A stretch of 42,029 nucleotides of DNA from Gracilaria domingensis (Eukaryota > Rhodophyta > Florideophyceae > Gracilariales > Gracilariaceae): assembly GCA_022539475.1 (NCBI GenBank), contig VCMS01000170.1, positions 1 to 42,029 on the forward strand. The letters run 5' to 3'. The notes beneath the pieces were generated by a model. It ran no database searches and was not told where the DNA came from. It worked only from the letters and a program-made list of their open reading frames with translations. The position numbers and the translations under genes were made by a program. Shown here piece by piece: positions 28,293 to 38,729 of the stretch (position 1 is its first letter; each line of letters starts with the position of its first letter).

Positions 28293-31018
28293 ATGGGTGA
28301 TCAACCCGCTTCCCCAACGGGGTGGTCGATGACGTTCGAACGCCGTGAAGACGGTGCCGAGGAGGGCATCACGCGCGCCCTTCCCGGTGTGGTGGACCCC
28401 GGGGGTGAGACGGCGCCGTTTCAATCGCATTACCACGTGGTTGACTCTTCGCAGCCCTGTCTGCCGTCCCAGACCGGTACACCCGTGTCCTTTCCATCGG
28501 GCGCCGAGGCTCCCGTGGAGGCCAACCACTTGGTATTGGAGGAGCCGCACTACGACCCTATAAAGGGATATTCGGCTTCTGAAGTCTCCCCCTCGGCGGA
28601 GGTCAACCGTTCGGTTCGCGAAACTGTTGCCTCCCGGTCGAGGATGTCTGGCAAGACCCCTGGGGTAGCGCGCGGCCGCGGCGGTGGCATCTTCAAGCCT
28701 AACACGCGGTCGAATACGCGCTCTCGTCAAGACCCTTACGGTCGCGGTGGGTATGATCCCTACGCGGCCGTCGCGGGTCCGAGCAATGTTAACCCTCTTG
28801 CGGTGGCCGGTACGGTGGAGGCTCAACAGCTGAATCCTCATGACCTTAATAGGACGCACGGGCAGCCGCATGCCCACTATGGTGCACGCTTTGCCGATAT
28901 CTCCGCCGAATTGGTCGCTCTGGGGAACTGGCCTTTCCACATCAGTTCCTCATTCTGTCCCTTGCGGTTCCGCCACATGGGTCTCACGCAGTATACCGCA
29001 ATTGCCCGTTGGATTGTCGCCGGTTGGAGGCGGTGCCTATGGCACCTCCTCCACCACGCAAGGGCGAGAAGCAGAGCCGGTTCGGTCGACAACAGTGTTT
29101 CCATGCGCGGCAGCGACACACGAAGTTTCTATACTACATCCCCGTGGCCGTACCATCGGATCTCCCCTTCATCCGCTGCGATGGGGAGGTCCACTACTTC
29201 CGCCGTTTGGTAGATATCCTTCACCGCTTGGACGAACCTGCTACGCACATCGAGGTCGATCTGGAGTACGTCGCGTTTGAGCGCCCTTTAGATACCAATT
29301 ATTGGACTGACCGTGGGAGGTGGGCGACCGATGCGATGGCTGAGAGCCGTGTTCGTCACCGTAACAACCGTACGCGGACCATGTTCCTGTTCCACAACGT
29401 TGAGTATTGGTCGCAGAGCGACCACAACCGCCGGACATGGTATGTCAATCGACCCTCTTGGTGGGACCACTATGAAGTATGTCAGTGGCTGGAAGTGCCG
29501 ACCCCGCCGGTCCTTGCGTACTTTGGTAGTAGCATCTCCCTCGAGAGGAACAACGCATATGCCGTTTGGTCGGTCGCGCGCAGCGAGTGGGCCGTCATGG
29601 TGGCTATCCTCGCCCTTCAGGCTTCCGTGGAAGGTGTGACTTGGGACACGCGCTGCCCTGACAAGTCTGTCGGGATCAGCGGAACTCAACCATTTGGTCG
29701 TATCTTCAATATTCCCAACGATGTGGTCGGCGACATTCGTGCCATGGGGCTCTCCAACATCGTGGAGGGCACCAAATATACTGCGCAGCAGTTGGATGGT
29801 TACCTCACTGCGGTAAGTAACCACAATTGGGGGCCTGAACAGGGTTGGGATGTCTACGACCCGGAGGTTCATAGCATCGTGCCTCTCCAACAGCAGCACA
29901 TGGCTGGCGAAGACCCATTTGGTAATGACGATACCGTGATGGTGGCTGCCGAGAACTATGAGTCCCCCGCATTGCCTCCGTCGGCACCTGTACAGGCTAC
30001 TCCTCCGACCAGCGTGGCTGCGCCTGTTCCAAGTGGTCCGGCGAACCCTCAGGCGGCTGCTCACCCTCCCGGACGGGCTGCCCAGGGGCCTCTTCTGGTT
30101 GGTTTCCAGTCGCTTCCGGTGAATCCGGTGCCCCCTGGTGGTGATAGTGGCGCGATACGGAGCGCTTTGGCTCGTCTCAACCACGCCTCGATGGTGCACT
30201 TCAACCGTCCTGGTCCAAATGACATCCTCACCGCTGTGGATACTCTTACCAACTTGCTCCCCGTGGTTGCTCACCACGAGCGGCGCACTTCTGAGCTGCG
30301 ACAGTTCCGCGATTACTTCCAGCGCAATCTCTACCGTGAGGTGACAGCCTATGTTGGTCAGTTGAGCAACCTTGTGGAAGGCCACGCGCCGTTACATCGA
30401 CCCCCTGTGGAAAGTTTCAACCCGTACGCTCCTGCGTCACAGCAACCTGCGACCCCAATGGTAGGCTTTGGTGGCCTTGGTACGTATCAACTCCCTGGTG
30501 GACCTCCTGGTGGTGATCCTTCGGCACCTTTCCATACTCCGCTTGGTCCTCACAACGTTCCTCTTCCTCCAGCAAGTACTGGGACAGGAGCACCAAGTGG
30601 TTTCTCAACTGGTTTCCGTTCGGCTCCGCTTCCGTCGACGTCCGGTGCTCCTATGCCGCCTACTGGTCTGACCCCCGGTGCAGGGCCGTCTAGTGGTCTT
30701 GCTCCTCCGACCTCTGGTGGCATCCCTCCGTCTAGCTTACCGCCTTCCTTCCATCCACTCACTGGTCCTGCGAATACCATGCCGGTAGTCAGCAGCGGTA
30801 CCCCTGCGGGACCTGCTGGTACTTCTGCTCCCTTACCAAGTGGTGGTGCGCCAGCGAGCGCGGCTAGCGGCGGGGGTGGAAGCTCCGCCGGACCTGTGTC
30901 GGTGTCCTCTGGTCGTGGAGGTTCCGCTTCATCTCGCGGGACCTCCCGTGGACGTGGTCGCGGTCGTGGAACCGGTCGTGGACGCGGACGTGGCCGTGGG
31001 TCCTCCAAGGCCTCCTAA
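28293..31018 (+). CDS. Antisense ORF of gypsy 2: unknown protein with RGG-rich tail
   Basis: Not recognised. ATG at 28293 (MGDQPASPTGWSM); one frame change near 29010-29060, beyond which the frame is open for about 660 codons to TAA at 31016. The N-terminal 200 residues are polar with an RGRGGG patch. The middle (roughly 29060-29900) looks globular and aromatic-rich (HTKFLYYIPVAVPSDLPF, TWYVNRPSWWDHYEVCQWL, WAVMVAILALQASVEG). Then come about 350 Pro/Gly/Ser residues with recurring PSG, ending in RGRGRGRGTGRGRGRGRG, an RGG/RG box typical of RNA-binding proteins. AATAAA at 31057 with T-rich sequence after it suggests its own mRNA. It lies opposite in strand to gag-pol and stops 180 bp from the pol stop. 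Not Gag: a separate gag is at 36.6-38 kb on the minus strand. Confidence 0.7.
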
Positions 31019-31056
31019 GTCACCTCGTGGTTCGCTCTCGTGGATTCTTCTCGACT

Positions 31057-31062
31057 AATAAA
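31057..31062 (+). promoter_or_regulatory. Poly(A) signal AATAAA for the antisense ORF
   Basis: AATAAA 39 bp after the TAA of the antisense ORF, followed by TGTCTTG and a T-rich stretch (TCTTCTTTTGTTTT). Confidence 0.6.
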
Positions 31063-31133
31063 GTGTCTTGCATTGTGATCTCTGATCTTCTTTTGTTTTC
31101 CTGTTAGGTTAGTTAGTTAGCTTTTCGTGTAGC

Positions 31134-31195
31134 GTGGCGTTCAACGGCTTCGATAACCCCCCGTGGCGTTCAACGGCTTCGATAACCCCCCCCCC
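31134..31195. repeat. 29-bp tandem duplication with C-runs between convergent stops
   Basis: GTGGCGTTCAACGGCTTCG plus ATAAC and a C-run occurs twice (31134-31162 and 31163-31195). The runs are 6 and 10 C, that is G-runs on the pol strand. It sits exactly between the stops of pol and the antisense ORF. Confidence 0.85.
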
Positions 31196-31199
31196 TTCC

Positions 31200-33302
31200 T
31201 TAGCGACGCGTACCACGCGGAGCAATACCAGTTGGTGGGGGCGTTCGCCCTTGTTTGCGCCAGTATCGGATGATGAAGTTGTTAGGGATATGACCAGGTG
31301 GTTCCATAGAGTCGTGCTCGGGCGACCATCCATACCATCTTACCCGGTAGCGCATACCCTTTGTGGTGTGTTCGTGACCTACAATGGTGTCAATAGCGCA
31401 CTCCTGAGTGTCTACTTGAGGGTGTGACTCTTCCATTTGGTCATGGGGTGCGTGGCTCCCCGTGGGTGGTGTGACCCGTTGGTCTTGCGGAGGCTCGATC
31501 TCCTGTGCCGCTTGGGTCGTGGGGTCAGCCGGTACGGCTCTGGTGGAAGGTTGACCGCTCGGCTGACTCATCATAGGGGGGGGTTTGGGAGACGTTTGCT
31601 CCCTCTCCGCTTCCTGCTGCGTTGGCTCACCTATTGGTTGTGCATTCGCTGTCGTCGGTTGTGCGGCCTTGACAATCCTGTCGATGGAGACCGTGTTCTC
31701 CAAACCTTCCATTATGACCGTAGCGGTATGCTCGTCGGAGCGAATCACCTTGTATGGTCCCGTGGACTTGGGTAGTAGTTTAGAATTGATATCCGCCTCA
31801 AGGCGGATGTCCTCTTCCATCTCCGCTGGGGTTGGTCGCTTACCATTTGGTGGCACGTCAAGGAAGACCATGTCTCCTGCTACCACTTTGGTCACTTTGC
31901 TCACCGTTCGGTCATAGTCCGCTTTATACCGTTCTTGGGCTGATGTCATCTTAACTTTGGCAGCAGCCAAAGCGGCGCGTAACTTCTGGAGTATGTTTCT
32001 CTTGACCTTCGCCGGTGTGAGTGTCCCGGCCGCTTCCGAGCGGTCAGGTCCGGGCTGGACGATAATACCATGTGGTGTTCGCGAAAGTACCAGGTCGAAT
32101 GGGGTTGTTTGAGTGACCCTGTGGACCTGGAGGTTGTACGCATATGTCAATGGTTGGACATACTCAGACCATGTGGTTTGGTGCTCTTCGACATAGTGCC
32201 GTAGGCGTGCCACTAGGGTCTTATTGAAGCGTTCCACTTGGCCGTTTGTTTGCGGATGATAGGCCGTGGTGAAGTAGTGCTTGACCCCTAGCATTGTACA
32301 AACCGCCTCGAAGAACTTAGAAGCTAGGTTCGAACCGTTATCGGTCAGTAGGTACATGGGAGCACCGTACGGGTAGACCCAATTCTCCAGGAAGGCTGTC
32401 GCTAGTGTCGTTGCCGTTTGGTTCTTCAGAGGTATGGCTCTGGTGAGCTTTGTGAACCTGTCGGTTATGACTACTACAAAGCGGTAACCCTCTGAGGTCT
32501 TGGGCAGGGGACCCAGTATGTCGATTGCTACGAATTCCAGGGGCCCCGCCGCCGGGAATAGCTTTAGGTACTTCCTGTGCTTCGCCACACCACCTCGGGT
32601 CTTAATGCACGAATTGCATTGCGCCACATTGGTATATACATCGTTAGCCATATGCGGCCAGTAGAATTGCCTCCGAAGGGTATAGTACAACCGCGTGGCT
32701 CCAGGGTGTCCCGAAAGCCGTGGATTGTGTGACAAATATAACACCCTTTGTCTTAATGACTCAGGTACGACCTTCTGGAGAGCTCCGTCTAAAGGTGAGC
32801 GTCTGATGAGGTACCCATTGTGGTCGACGTCGAAATGAGAATCCTTTCTTCCAAGTACGTCAGCGAGCGTTTTGCACAACCTATCGGTCGATTGTTCGCG
32901 TAAGAATTCCTCACGGGTGATTGGAGCCTGTTCCCCTTCCTCCACAGGGAGGAGGGTCTCCACTACCACTTGGTACGTACTGTCATCATGCCAGTATCCC
33001 TTCAGAACTTCATTGACCTCGTGGTTAGCTGGTTCTATAGTAAAGCATGGGATGTCGTCGTCCACTGGGTCAGTGTCCAATCCTTCGGTATTCAACCGGG
33101 ACAATGCATCTGCCACTCGGTGCTTGACCCCGGGGCGGTACTGCACATCGTACTCAAACTCCGAGAGTCTCAGACGCCATCGGGCCAGACGACCCGATGC
33201 GTCCGCCAAGCCTAATATCCACCTCAAGGAGTCGTGATCCGTTCGGAGCGTGAAGCGCACACCCATATAGGTAAGGACGTAGCATGAGCATACTCCAAAC
33301 AA
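31200..33302 (-). CDS. Gypsy 2 Pol: RNase H end, integrase and chromodomain
   Basis: 700 open codons. Residues 1-75: RNase H end (RTDHDSLRW, LRLSEFEYDVQYRPG, VADALSRL). Integrase zinc domain 193-232: H193, H199, C229, C232 (LSHNPRLSGHPG, CNSC). Core: D261 (VAIDILGPL), D321 (LLTDNGSNL), E357 (NGQVERFN), an intact D-D-E set. The GPF-like region and a Pro/Gln-rich linker follow. Chromodomain at about 634-686: ECAIDTIVGHEHTTKGMRYR then VRWYGWSPEHDSMEPPGHI. Compared with HP1 the first cage Tyr is Cys, while the central Trp and a second aromatic remain; such domains target integration to chromatin marks. The open frame has no natural ATG because it continues from the previous frame across a single-base shift at 33262-33264. 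Confidence 0.9.
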   Translation of the reverse strand: MFGVCSCYVLTYMGVRFTLRTDHDSLRWILGLADASGRLARWRLRLSEFEYDVQYRPGVKHRVADALSRLNTEGLDTDPVDDDIPCFTIEPANHEVNEVLKGYWHDDSTYQVVVETLLPVEEGEQAPITREEFLREQSTDRLCKTLADVLGRKDSHFDVDHNGYLIRRSPLDGALQKVVPESLRQRVLYLSHNPRLSGHPGATRLYYTLRRQFYWPHMANDVYTNVAQCNSCIKTRGGVAKHRKYLKLFPAAGPLEFVAIDILGPLPKTSEGYRFVVVITDRFTKLTRAIPLKNQTATTLATAFLENWVYPYGAPMYLLTDNGSNLASKFFEAVCTMLGVKHYFTTAYHPQTNGQVERFNKTLVARLRHYVEEHQTTWSEYVQPLTYAYNLQVHRVTQTTPFDLVLSRTPHGIIVQPGPDRSEAAGTLTPAKVKRNILQKLRAALAAAKVKMTSAQERYKADYDRTVSKVTKVVAGDMVFLDVPPNGKRPTPAEMEEDIRLEADINSKLLPKSTGPYKVIRSDEHTATVIMEGLENTVSIDRIVKAAQPTTANAQPIGEPTQQEAEREQTSPKPPPMMSQPSGQPSTRAVPADPTTQAAQEIEPPQDQRVTPPTGSHAPHDQMEESHPQVDTQECAIDTIVGHEHTTKGMRYRVRWYGWSPEHDSMEPPGHIPNNFIIRYWRKQGRTPPPTGIAPRGTRR

Positions 33303-34160
33303 CCGCTAGGCATTCCTTCTCCGTTACGGTGTAGTTCTGCTCCGCTTGGTTAAGAGCTCTACTCCAATACCCAATTGGTGCGAGCTTGCCGTCCTCCTGT
33401 TCCTGCATTAGGCAGCAACCTATTTGGGCGTCCGACGCATCTGTGTCCAGTGTATACGGGAGTCCCGTTTTGGGCAATGCCAGTACCGGTGAGGAGAGAA
33501 GCGCTGCTTTCAATGTATAGAACGCCTCCACCTCGTCCTCTTCCAGGTGGTCAAAGTGTGTGGGCTGCCCCTTCTGCAACCTCCGGTTCAGGGGTGCGGC
33601 TATCTTTGCAAAACCCTTGATGAACCGCCGGTAGACGTTGCATAGACCTATAAAGGATCGTATGTCCGTCTGCGACGTAGGGAGCTTCGCTTCCTGTACC
33701 GCTCGGATATTCCGTTTGGTCACTTCAAGTTTCCCGGGGCTTATTGTATGCCCTAGGTACTCTACCTCTTGGTTGAAGAACATACACTTTCGTAGTTTGA
33801 GGGTCACGCCTGCCTCTTGTAGCAACTGCAGTACCACTTGGACGTGCGAGAAGTGCTCCTCTATGGACCTCGAGTAGATGACTACGTCATCTATGTATAC
33901 CAATGCGGTTGTCCACTTCACTTTAGACAGTATGATGTCTAACGCCCTTTGGAAGGTAGCGGGGGCGTTTCTTAAACCAAACGGCATGCGTAAGAAGCGA
34001 TATCAGGCCCTGCGTGCATGTAAACGCAGTCTTGATCACGGTCACCCTCTTGGTATTTCGATCTGCCAATACCCGCAGTTGGCGTCGTCAGTGTGGTAAA
34101 GATTGTTCGCATCTCCTAGGGAGTCGATGCATTCATCTCTGGGATGGGGTACGAGTCCCC
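33265..34160 (-). CDS. Gypsy 2 Pol: reverse transcriptase and RNase H start
   Basis: RT blocks in order: MNECIDSLGDAN and DANCGYWQIEI (about 34030-34140, other frames), MPFGLRNAPATFQRALD (from 33987), the palm motif LVYIDDVVIYS (Y-I-D-D), LKLRKCMFF, VEYLGHTISPG, then RSFIGLCNVYRRFI. RNase H begins at YTLDTDASDAQIGCCLMQEQ, with WSRALNQAEQNYTVTEKECLAVVW. The frame is lost at a CCC (plus strand) run, 33262-33264, one base too many relative to the downstream RTDHDSLRW frame. Upstream of 33987 one or more further shifts separate the RT fingers. Apart from these, all catalytic residues are present. Confidence 0.85.
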
Positions 34161-35400
34161 TTACCGGTTAAGGCTTAAGTTTTTCTGTAGTCAATACAGA
34201 ACCTATACGGGTGCTCTCCTGCGTTTTTGGGACTACACTACAGGGCTAGCCCATTCCGGTTTGCCGTTTATACCCCTCTGCGGGGGGGGGCAATCCGCTC
34301 TACCTCTCCAGCTTCTACCTCACGGCCCTTATGTCCGCGCGTTATGGCTGTTGGTGGTGGGACGTGGAGTCCCGGTTTGAGGTCATCCTGTGCTAGGGTG
34401 GCCTTTAATGGCTCCGCAGCTTACCCGACACAAGGTACTGAATGGCTCCAGGAGTCGCAAGGATCACGAGCTCTGAGCTCTTCCCCTTCAAGTCTATATT
34501 CACACTCCGTCTTCCACTTGGTCACTGGGTCGAGCTTCCAGTTTCTGGTCTTCTTCGCTCAGCGCAGTCGCTGAACCATTATGGTCTGTTCGCGACGAAA
34601 TTCAACGAATTCGACGACTCGCCCGCCCGGCGCTTTCCTTAGCTCATTCACGACCTCGTGGGACGCATTGTGGTATAAGTGTAAGATCGTACCGGGGAGC
34701 CGGTAAGGCAAAGACCATTACGGTGAGCTTTGGCAACTGTGACCCGGGGGCCCGGGTTGCTGAAGTTACTTCCAGGTAGACCTGAAACGGTTTTGTCGGT
34801 ATGTTGTCGACTATGCATTCGCCATTAGGTCATGTTCCGTTTCGGTCCACGTGATGGTTCTGAATGGAATAAACAGGCCAGGTTGTTTTTGGCATGTGAC
34901 CTTTCACTACCAAGGTGGGTTGCATAGGGTGGTAAGTGTGGTGGTTACGCCTTTGTCCAATATGCGCACCTTGCTGTTGGAGAGGTGTGTTTTCCGGGAC
35001 CCCGGTTGTGTTGGTGGCGGTGTCTCTTTCGTAGAGGCACGTGTACCAATAATTGGCGAATGCCGGGGGCCATTAGTGGAACAGAACTGTCTTAGAACGT
35101 GGAACAAGTTGCCTGACTATGCTGGGTCATATAAAAGTTGTTCCGAGGATCACAGTCTGTTGCAGTTGGTTGACGAACACCTATGAAGGCGAAACTCGGC
35201 ACCCTCATGGTGGTCAATCAATACCATTATGGTAGCTCGCTCCGCATGACGGTTAGTGGTCCTAGTTGTTTGGCGTTCAAGCAGTGGTTTAGAGTGTAAT
35301 GTAATGGCTGAAGACTTATTAGTTGTTGCTTGTTAGTTAATATTTGGCATCACCAGATTAGGTCCTGCCCGGTGTGCCAGCGACAGTGACGTTCATAGGT
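34161..35400 (-). pseudogene. Gypsy 2 protease and pol N-terminal region, frame-broken
   Basis: No long frame. About 35000-35170 holds VILGTTF followed, after a shift, by NGPRHSPIIGTRAS, which lines up with the ILGCDF...DGTTAPIVRR protease end of element 1. The protease active-site loop should lie at about 35.3-35.4 kb but I could not find it clearly. At 34440-34680 a minus-strand reading ASHEVVNELRKAP..VKWKTE-like looks coding yet is unassigned. Assignment rests on position between RT and gag. Confidence 0.45.
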
Positions 35401-38130
35401 ACCGAAGTGGGCTAGGACCAGTAAACCGAGGGTTGCGACGTTTACCTTAATAGTTACTATGCTTGAGAAAGCATCATCGGTTCGGTAGCCGTCACATGAG
35501 GACTCTCCTCCCCTGTACGCAATGGGTAATTTGTCCTATACTTGCACGCACTGAATTCGTGGAAGGCCTTTCCGTCTACGGGACGTTTTGGGGAAGGCCT
35601 CTATTCCCAACTGTTCGGGCGTTGTTCCGCCTGCGGGGTCGGGATCCGTTTTGGGTCCTGCTCCTGTACAGCGAGGTTTGTACGCTGATGAGCGTGGTGG
35701 CTGCATTGGGTCGCGACGTTCATTTTGCGTGTCCGTGCTGCCGCTCGCGCCGCCGGGGGCGCCAAATATATCCTGGTGGTTCTGCTGGCGAGCAGTCAGG
35801 GAGACGCGTGTCCTTGTTCTGCGGAGGGCCACACTTGGGCACGCTCTGTGGGCCAAAGTGGTGTAGTGCGACGAAAGCAGAAACCACGGAGGGATTGGCG
35901 CGGTTGTGGGGGTCTCTTCATCGCGAAGCGACGACGCGCGCGAGGTGGTGGGAGCGGCTCCAGTAGGTGCTGCCTCCGTTGCTGCGGGGGTGGTCCTCGT
36001 GTCACCATATGTGCTTGAAGTGGTCTGTGGCTAGGACCGTTGGGCTGAACGCGGTGACGGATACTCTGTGAGTGGTAGAGCCTGAGGTTTGGTCTTTTTC
36101 GAGGGTGGCTCGCTGGATTAGCGAGCTGGACTAAGAGGTATTACCGGTGCGGATCGGAGTTGTCGGTTGCGCCAATGCACCAAGTGGAACTGGGTGACCC
36201 TGGGAGGCGTATGTGGTGGACGCCTGGTCCGTCGACCCCTGTCGTGTAGTGGTCTCCTCTTTCTTACGTCAAATAAACACTGACCGCCTGGTTTTCGTTT
36301 CTCCTTCGATGGTTTGCAAGCTGGTGCGGAGTCTTCTTGGCCCTGAACCGAACGGTGTCGCCTAGTCCCTGTGCATGGCGGGCTTAGTGGCGTTGTAGTC
36401 GAATCGCGTGCGGTGTTGGTAGCTAGGTAAGTTTTTACGAATCTGTGATCGATAGAGACTTCCGCACGTTGTCGGCGGTATACATCGATTTTCAAACCTT
36501 TTGGGTAGGTAAAGGACGCTTCCACAGCGGGAGGCTATGCCCATAAGGAGCGAGCGAATTCAATTCGGTTTGTCCCGCGCGTGGCCGGTACGCAAGCCCA
36601 CCTCTGCGCTAGCCTCCTGGATTACCTCACGGTCCGCGTAGGTTTTCAGTAGGAAGTTAACACCACCTGTGGGTTAATGTCGGTAACATTTCGTTTGGGT
36701 ATTTCGTCCACCGCCTGGTTGTTTCCTTGGAGGCGGACTGTTTGGAGCAACGCTCCAGCCTGACGCAGTTTAGGTAGAATTGACAGCCACATGGCTGCTG
36801 CTGCTGATAAACCCATTCTGGTCACAAGCATCCTTGAACCTTTGAAGAAATACAATCGATTCGCATATAGGGTCATCCGCGCTAAAGCGAGTTTCACCCA
36901 GTTGAAAACGAAGCTTCCTATGATGCTTCGTTATTTATATGAGCTACCTCTTTGGTAAATATCTCGCCTTCTGTTCTCTAACCTATAGGTACGATAGTCA
37001 ACCGCTTTGGTGATAAATCATTGAAGCGGCGTAGCACCTCTAGGTTCAGCTCCTCGGTCGGAAGTGAGTCCGAATCGTTCTATACGCTTTTGGTCTTACC
37101 CCTTGCGGGATTCTTTGCCTTTCTTCTGGCGAGAGTGCTTCCTCTTGCGCTCGTGAACCTTGTACGGTCGTCGCTCCTGACGAATCCGACATCGGTGTCT
37201 GAAGGACGAAGAGTCGAGTGCTCGACCGGCGGACTCTTTCTCTTTCCCTTTCTGGTTTTCTTCTTCTTACCATTTGGTTTACGTCGACGCTCGTCTCCTG
37301 GCTCGACGGAATCTCCATCAGGGTCTCCACGCACTTGTCCTGACGGAGCTACACCTAGTAGGTTGGGGGAGGTAACGTACCGGTCGGGCCCTCCTCCCTG
37401 AGGCTTGCCCTTTCCCCATACGGCTCGGGATAATCCTTCACCAGTCGGTTGTGTAGGAAGGTTAGGGTGGAGAATACCTGAAGTGGTTTGGTGGCGTCTA
37501 CTGCAAGGCGGGGAGCTTGTTCTATGAGCGCGGCTGTGGGCAACTATCTCAGGTTGAAGCTTAGCCCCCTGCTGCTGCAGAGCCAGCATAACCATCGGTC
37601 GATGTGTCCTGTACCTTCGTTCTCGAAGGTACTGTAAACACCACAGGTACCGTTGTCGAGTGAACCTCCCTGGGAGCTCGATTAACTACCATCCGGGTGA
37701 CTCGTCCAAGTCGCAGTCGCGGTTCCGACTGGCATTCCATCTCATTTTGGTCTACCACTGGGTTGTTACATGGAGCGGGCTCGCCCCTTGCGGAGCCTGC
37801 TTCCTCCGTCCACTTTGGTCAGGCCCGGGGAAGGGTCGAGGGCCCCCAGCCTCTCGGTCTTCCTTCTTCCCGCCTCGGGTGGGCGTTCGCTTCGATCAGG
37901 TCGCTCCGGGTTATCAACCACGCGGATAGGACACTGAACCCGTTGGGTGACCCATTCTTGGTGGAGGCGGGCTCGGCGCTTCTACTTTGTGGGTAGCGCG
38001 CGCCCCGTTTCTCCTTTAGGTAACGGTGGCGGTCGGAGCCAATTGCTTTGTGCAAGCGGGACAAACCACTCCGGGTTTATCTCGCTGACTTCCAAATCCT
38101 CCCTCTCCAAACTCACTTGGTAATCCAGCA
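35401..38130 (-). pseudogene. Gypsy 2 gag region, frame-broken
   Basis: The best-supported block is at 36750-36900: ETRFSADDPICESIVFLQRF, KDACDQNG and, after a one-base shift, LSAAAAMWLSILPKLRQ. This matches the KFSVKDPILILDFLGRF core of element 1 gag. Upstream at 37080-37595 are a short coil (LALQQQGAKLQPE) and a basic run (ERRRKPNGKKKKTRKGKRK), paralleling the coil plus KKKKIK of element 1. Near 38000-38130, LLDYQVSLEREDLEVSEINP may be the N-terminus. I did not find a clear zinc knuckle. Frame changes occur every 100-300 bp. Confidence 0.6.
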
Positions 38131-38134
38131 GATA

Positions 38135-38150
38135 TCTAAGTCGGGGACAA
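38135..38150 (-). other. tRNA primer binding site of gypsy 2
   Basis: The plus strand reads TCTAAGTCGGGGACAA, against TCTAAGTCGGGAGACCA in element 1, immediately inside the LTR end TGTGG (38156). The small differences are indel-like. Confidence 0.6.
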
Positions 38151-38155
38151 TTATA

Positions 38156-38729
38156 TGTGGTATACCCATCGGTGGCGAGCTGGCTAGTGGGAGCCCTCGG
38201 TTGGGCTCGCCCGGCGGAGGAGTGAAAGCGGTTGTGACACACCTAATAGGTCGGCAGCACCACGCGTTGCCTATAGGTGGCACGGTGACAAGTGGTAAAT
38301 ACGCCCTGCACTGGTGTGGCGGAGGCACGTATAACTCGAGGTCAGCAAAACTATTAGAGGATCTACTGAGACCTTACCATTGGTGACTGTAGAACCGACT
38401 GGTGTCAAATCAGCCTAGTTGGTGCTTGCTTTACCATTTGGTGTGGGAGGTTGGCGTCTCGGGGGTTTAGTACACCCGAGCGCCCTCCGGCTCTCACGGC
38501 CTAGTGCCACGTGGGCCAGCCGGGAGGTGCATTTGTGGTGCACCAACCGCCGCGCAACATATCGTACACTAACCAAGGTAAATATTATTCTAAATTCCAG
38601 CGAAAATAGACTATTTAGTCTTGTCCAGAGCCTTGCGCTTACGCGTCCCAGTGGGTTACAAGTAGGCACTACGTGCCCGGCGAGGGGCCCCCGTGACGGT
38701 CACCACTGTGGTCTTGTAAAGCCCCGTTG
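38156..38729 (-). repeat. 5' LTR of gypsy 2, outer end interrupted
   Basis: Copy of 26723-27273 in the same orientation. Shared blocks include CACCTAATAGGTCGGCAGCA, GTCAGCAAAACTATTAGAGG and TTTACCATTTGGTGTGGGAGG-type sequence. After GCCCCGTTG, the expected ATCTGGCCGAG is replaced by TGTAGAG, the start of element 3. Confidence 0.85.

Larger units (their letters stand above)
26849..38514. promoter_or_regulatory. Dispersed CCANNTGG dyad motif across gypsy 2
   Basis: By eye I count about 28 sites, often extended to ACCANNTGGT. Examples: 26849, 26936, 26996, 27071, 27202, 27247 (3' LTR); 28433, 28526, 29690, 29915, 30593, 30836 (antisense ORF); 31433, 31843, 32068, 32169, 32966, 33371, 33834 (pol); 37270 (gag); 38434, 38507 (5' LTR). 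The centre varies (AG, AT, TT, CG, CT, GT, TG). Role unknown. Confidence 0.6.
26723..38729 (-). mobile_element. Ty3/gypsy retroelement 2 with chromodomain and antisense ORF
   Basis: On the minus strand: 5' LTR (38729-38156, outer end cut), primer site, gag, protease, RT, RNase H, integrase, chromodomain (end 31200), then 3.9 kb containing a plus-strand ORF, then 3' LTR (27294-26723). The LTRs are clearly the same sequence; the integrase catalytic triad is intact. Breaks are mostly single-base. Element 3 is inserted in its 5' LTR. Total about 12 kb. Confidence 0.85.

Noticed and set aside
28293..31018. Antisense ORF as the Gag of element 2
   Set aside because: It is on the opposite strand from pol, lacks a zinc knuckle, and a gag core matching element 1 is present at about 36.75-36.9 kb on the pol strand.
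27295..31195. Region as part of one giant LTR of 4.4 kb
   Set aside because: Sequence to the right of 38729 does not match 27295-31195, and is explained by element 3's own LTR and gag.
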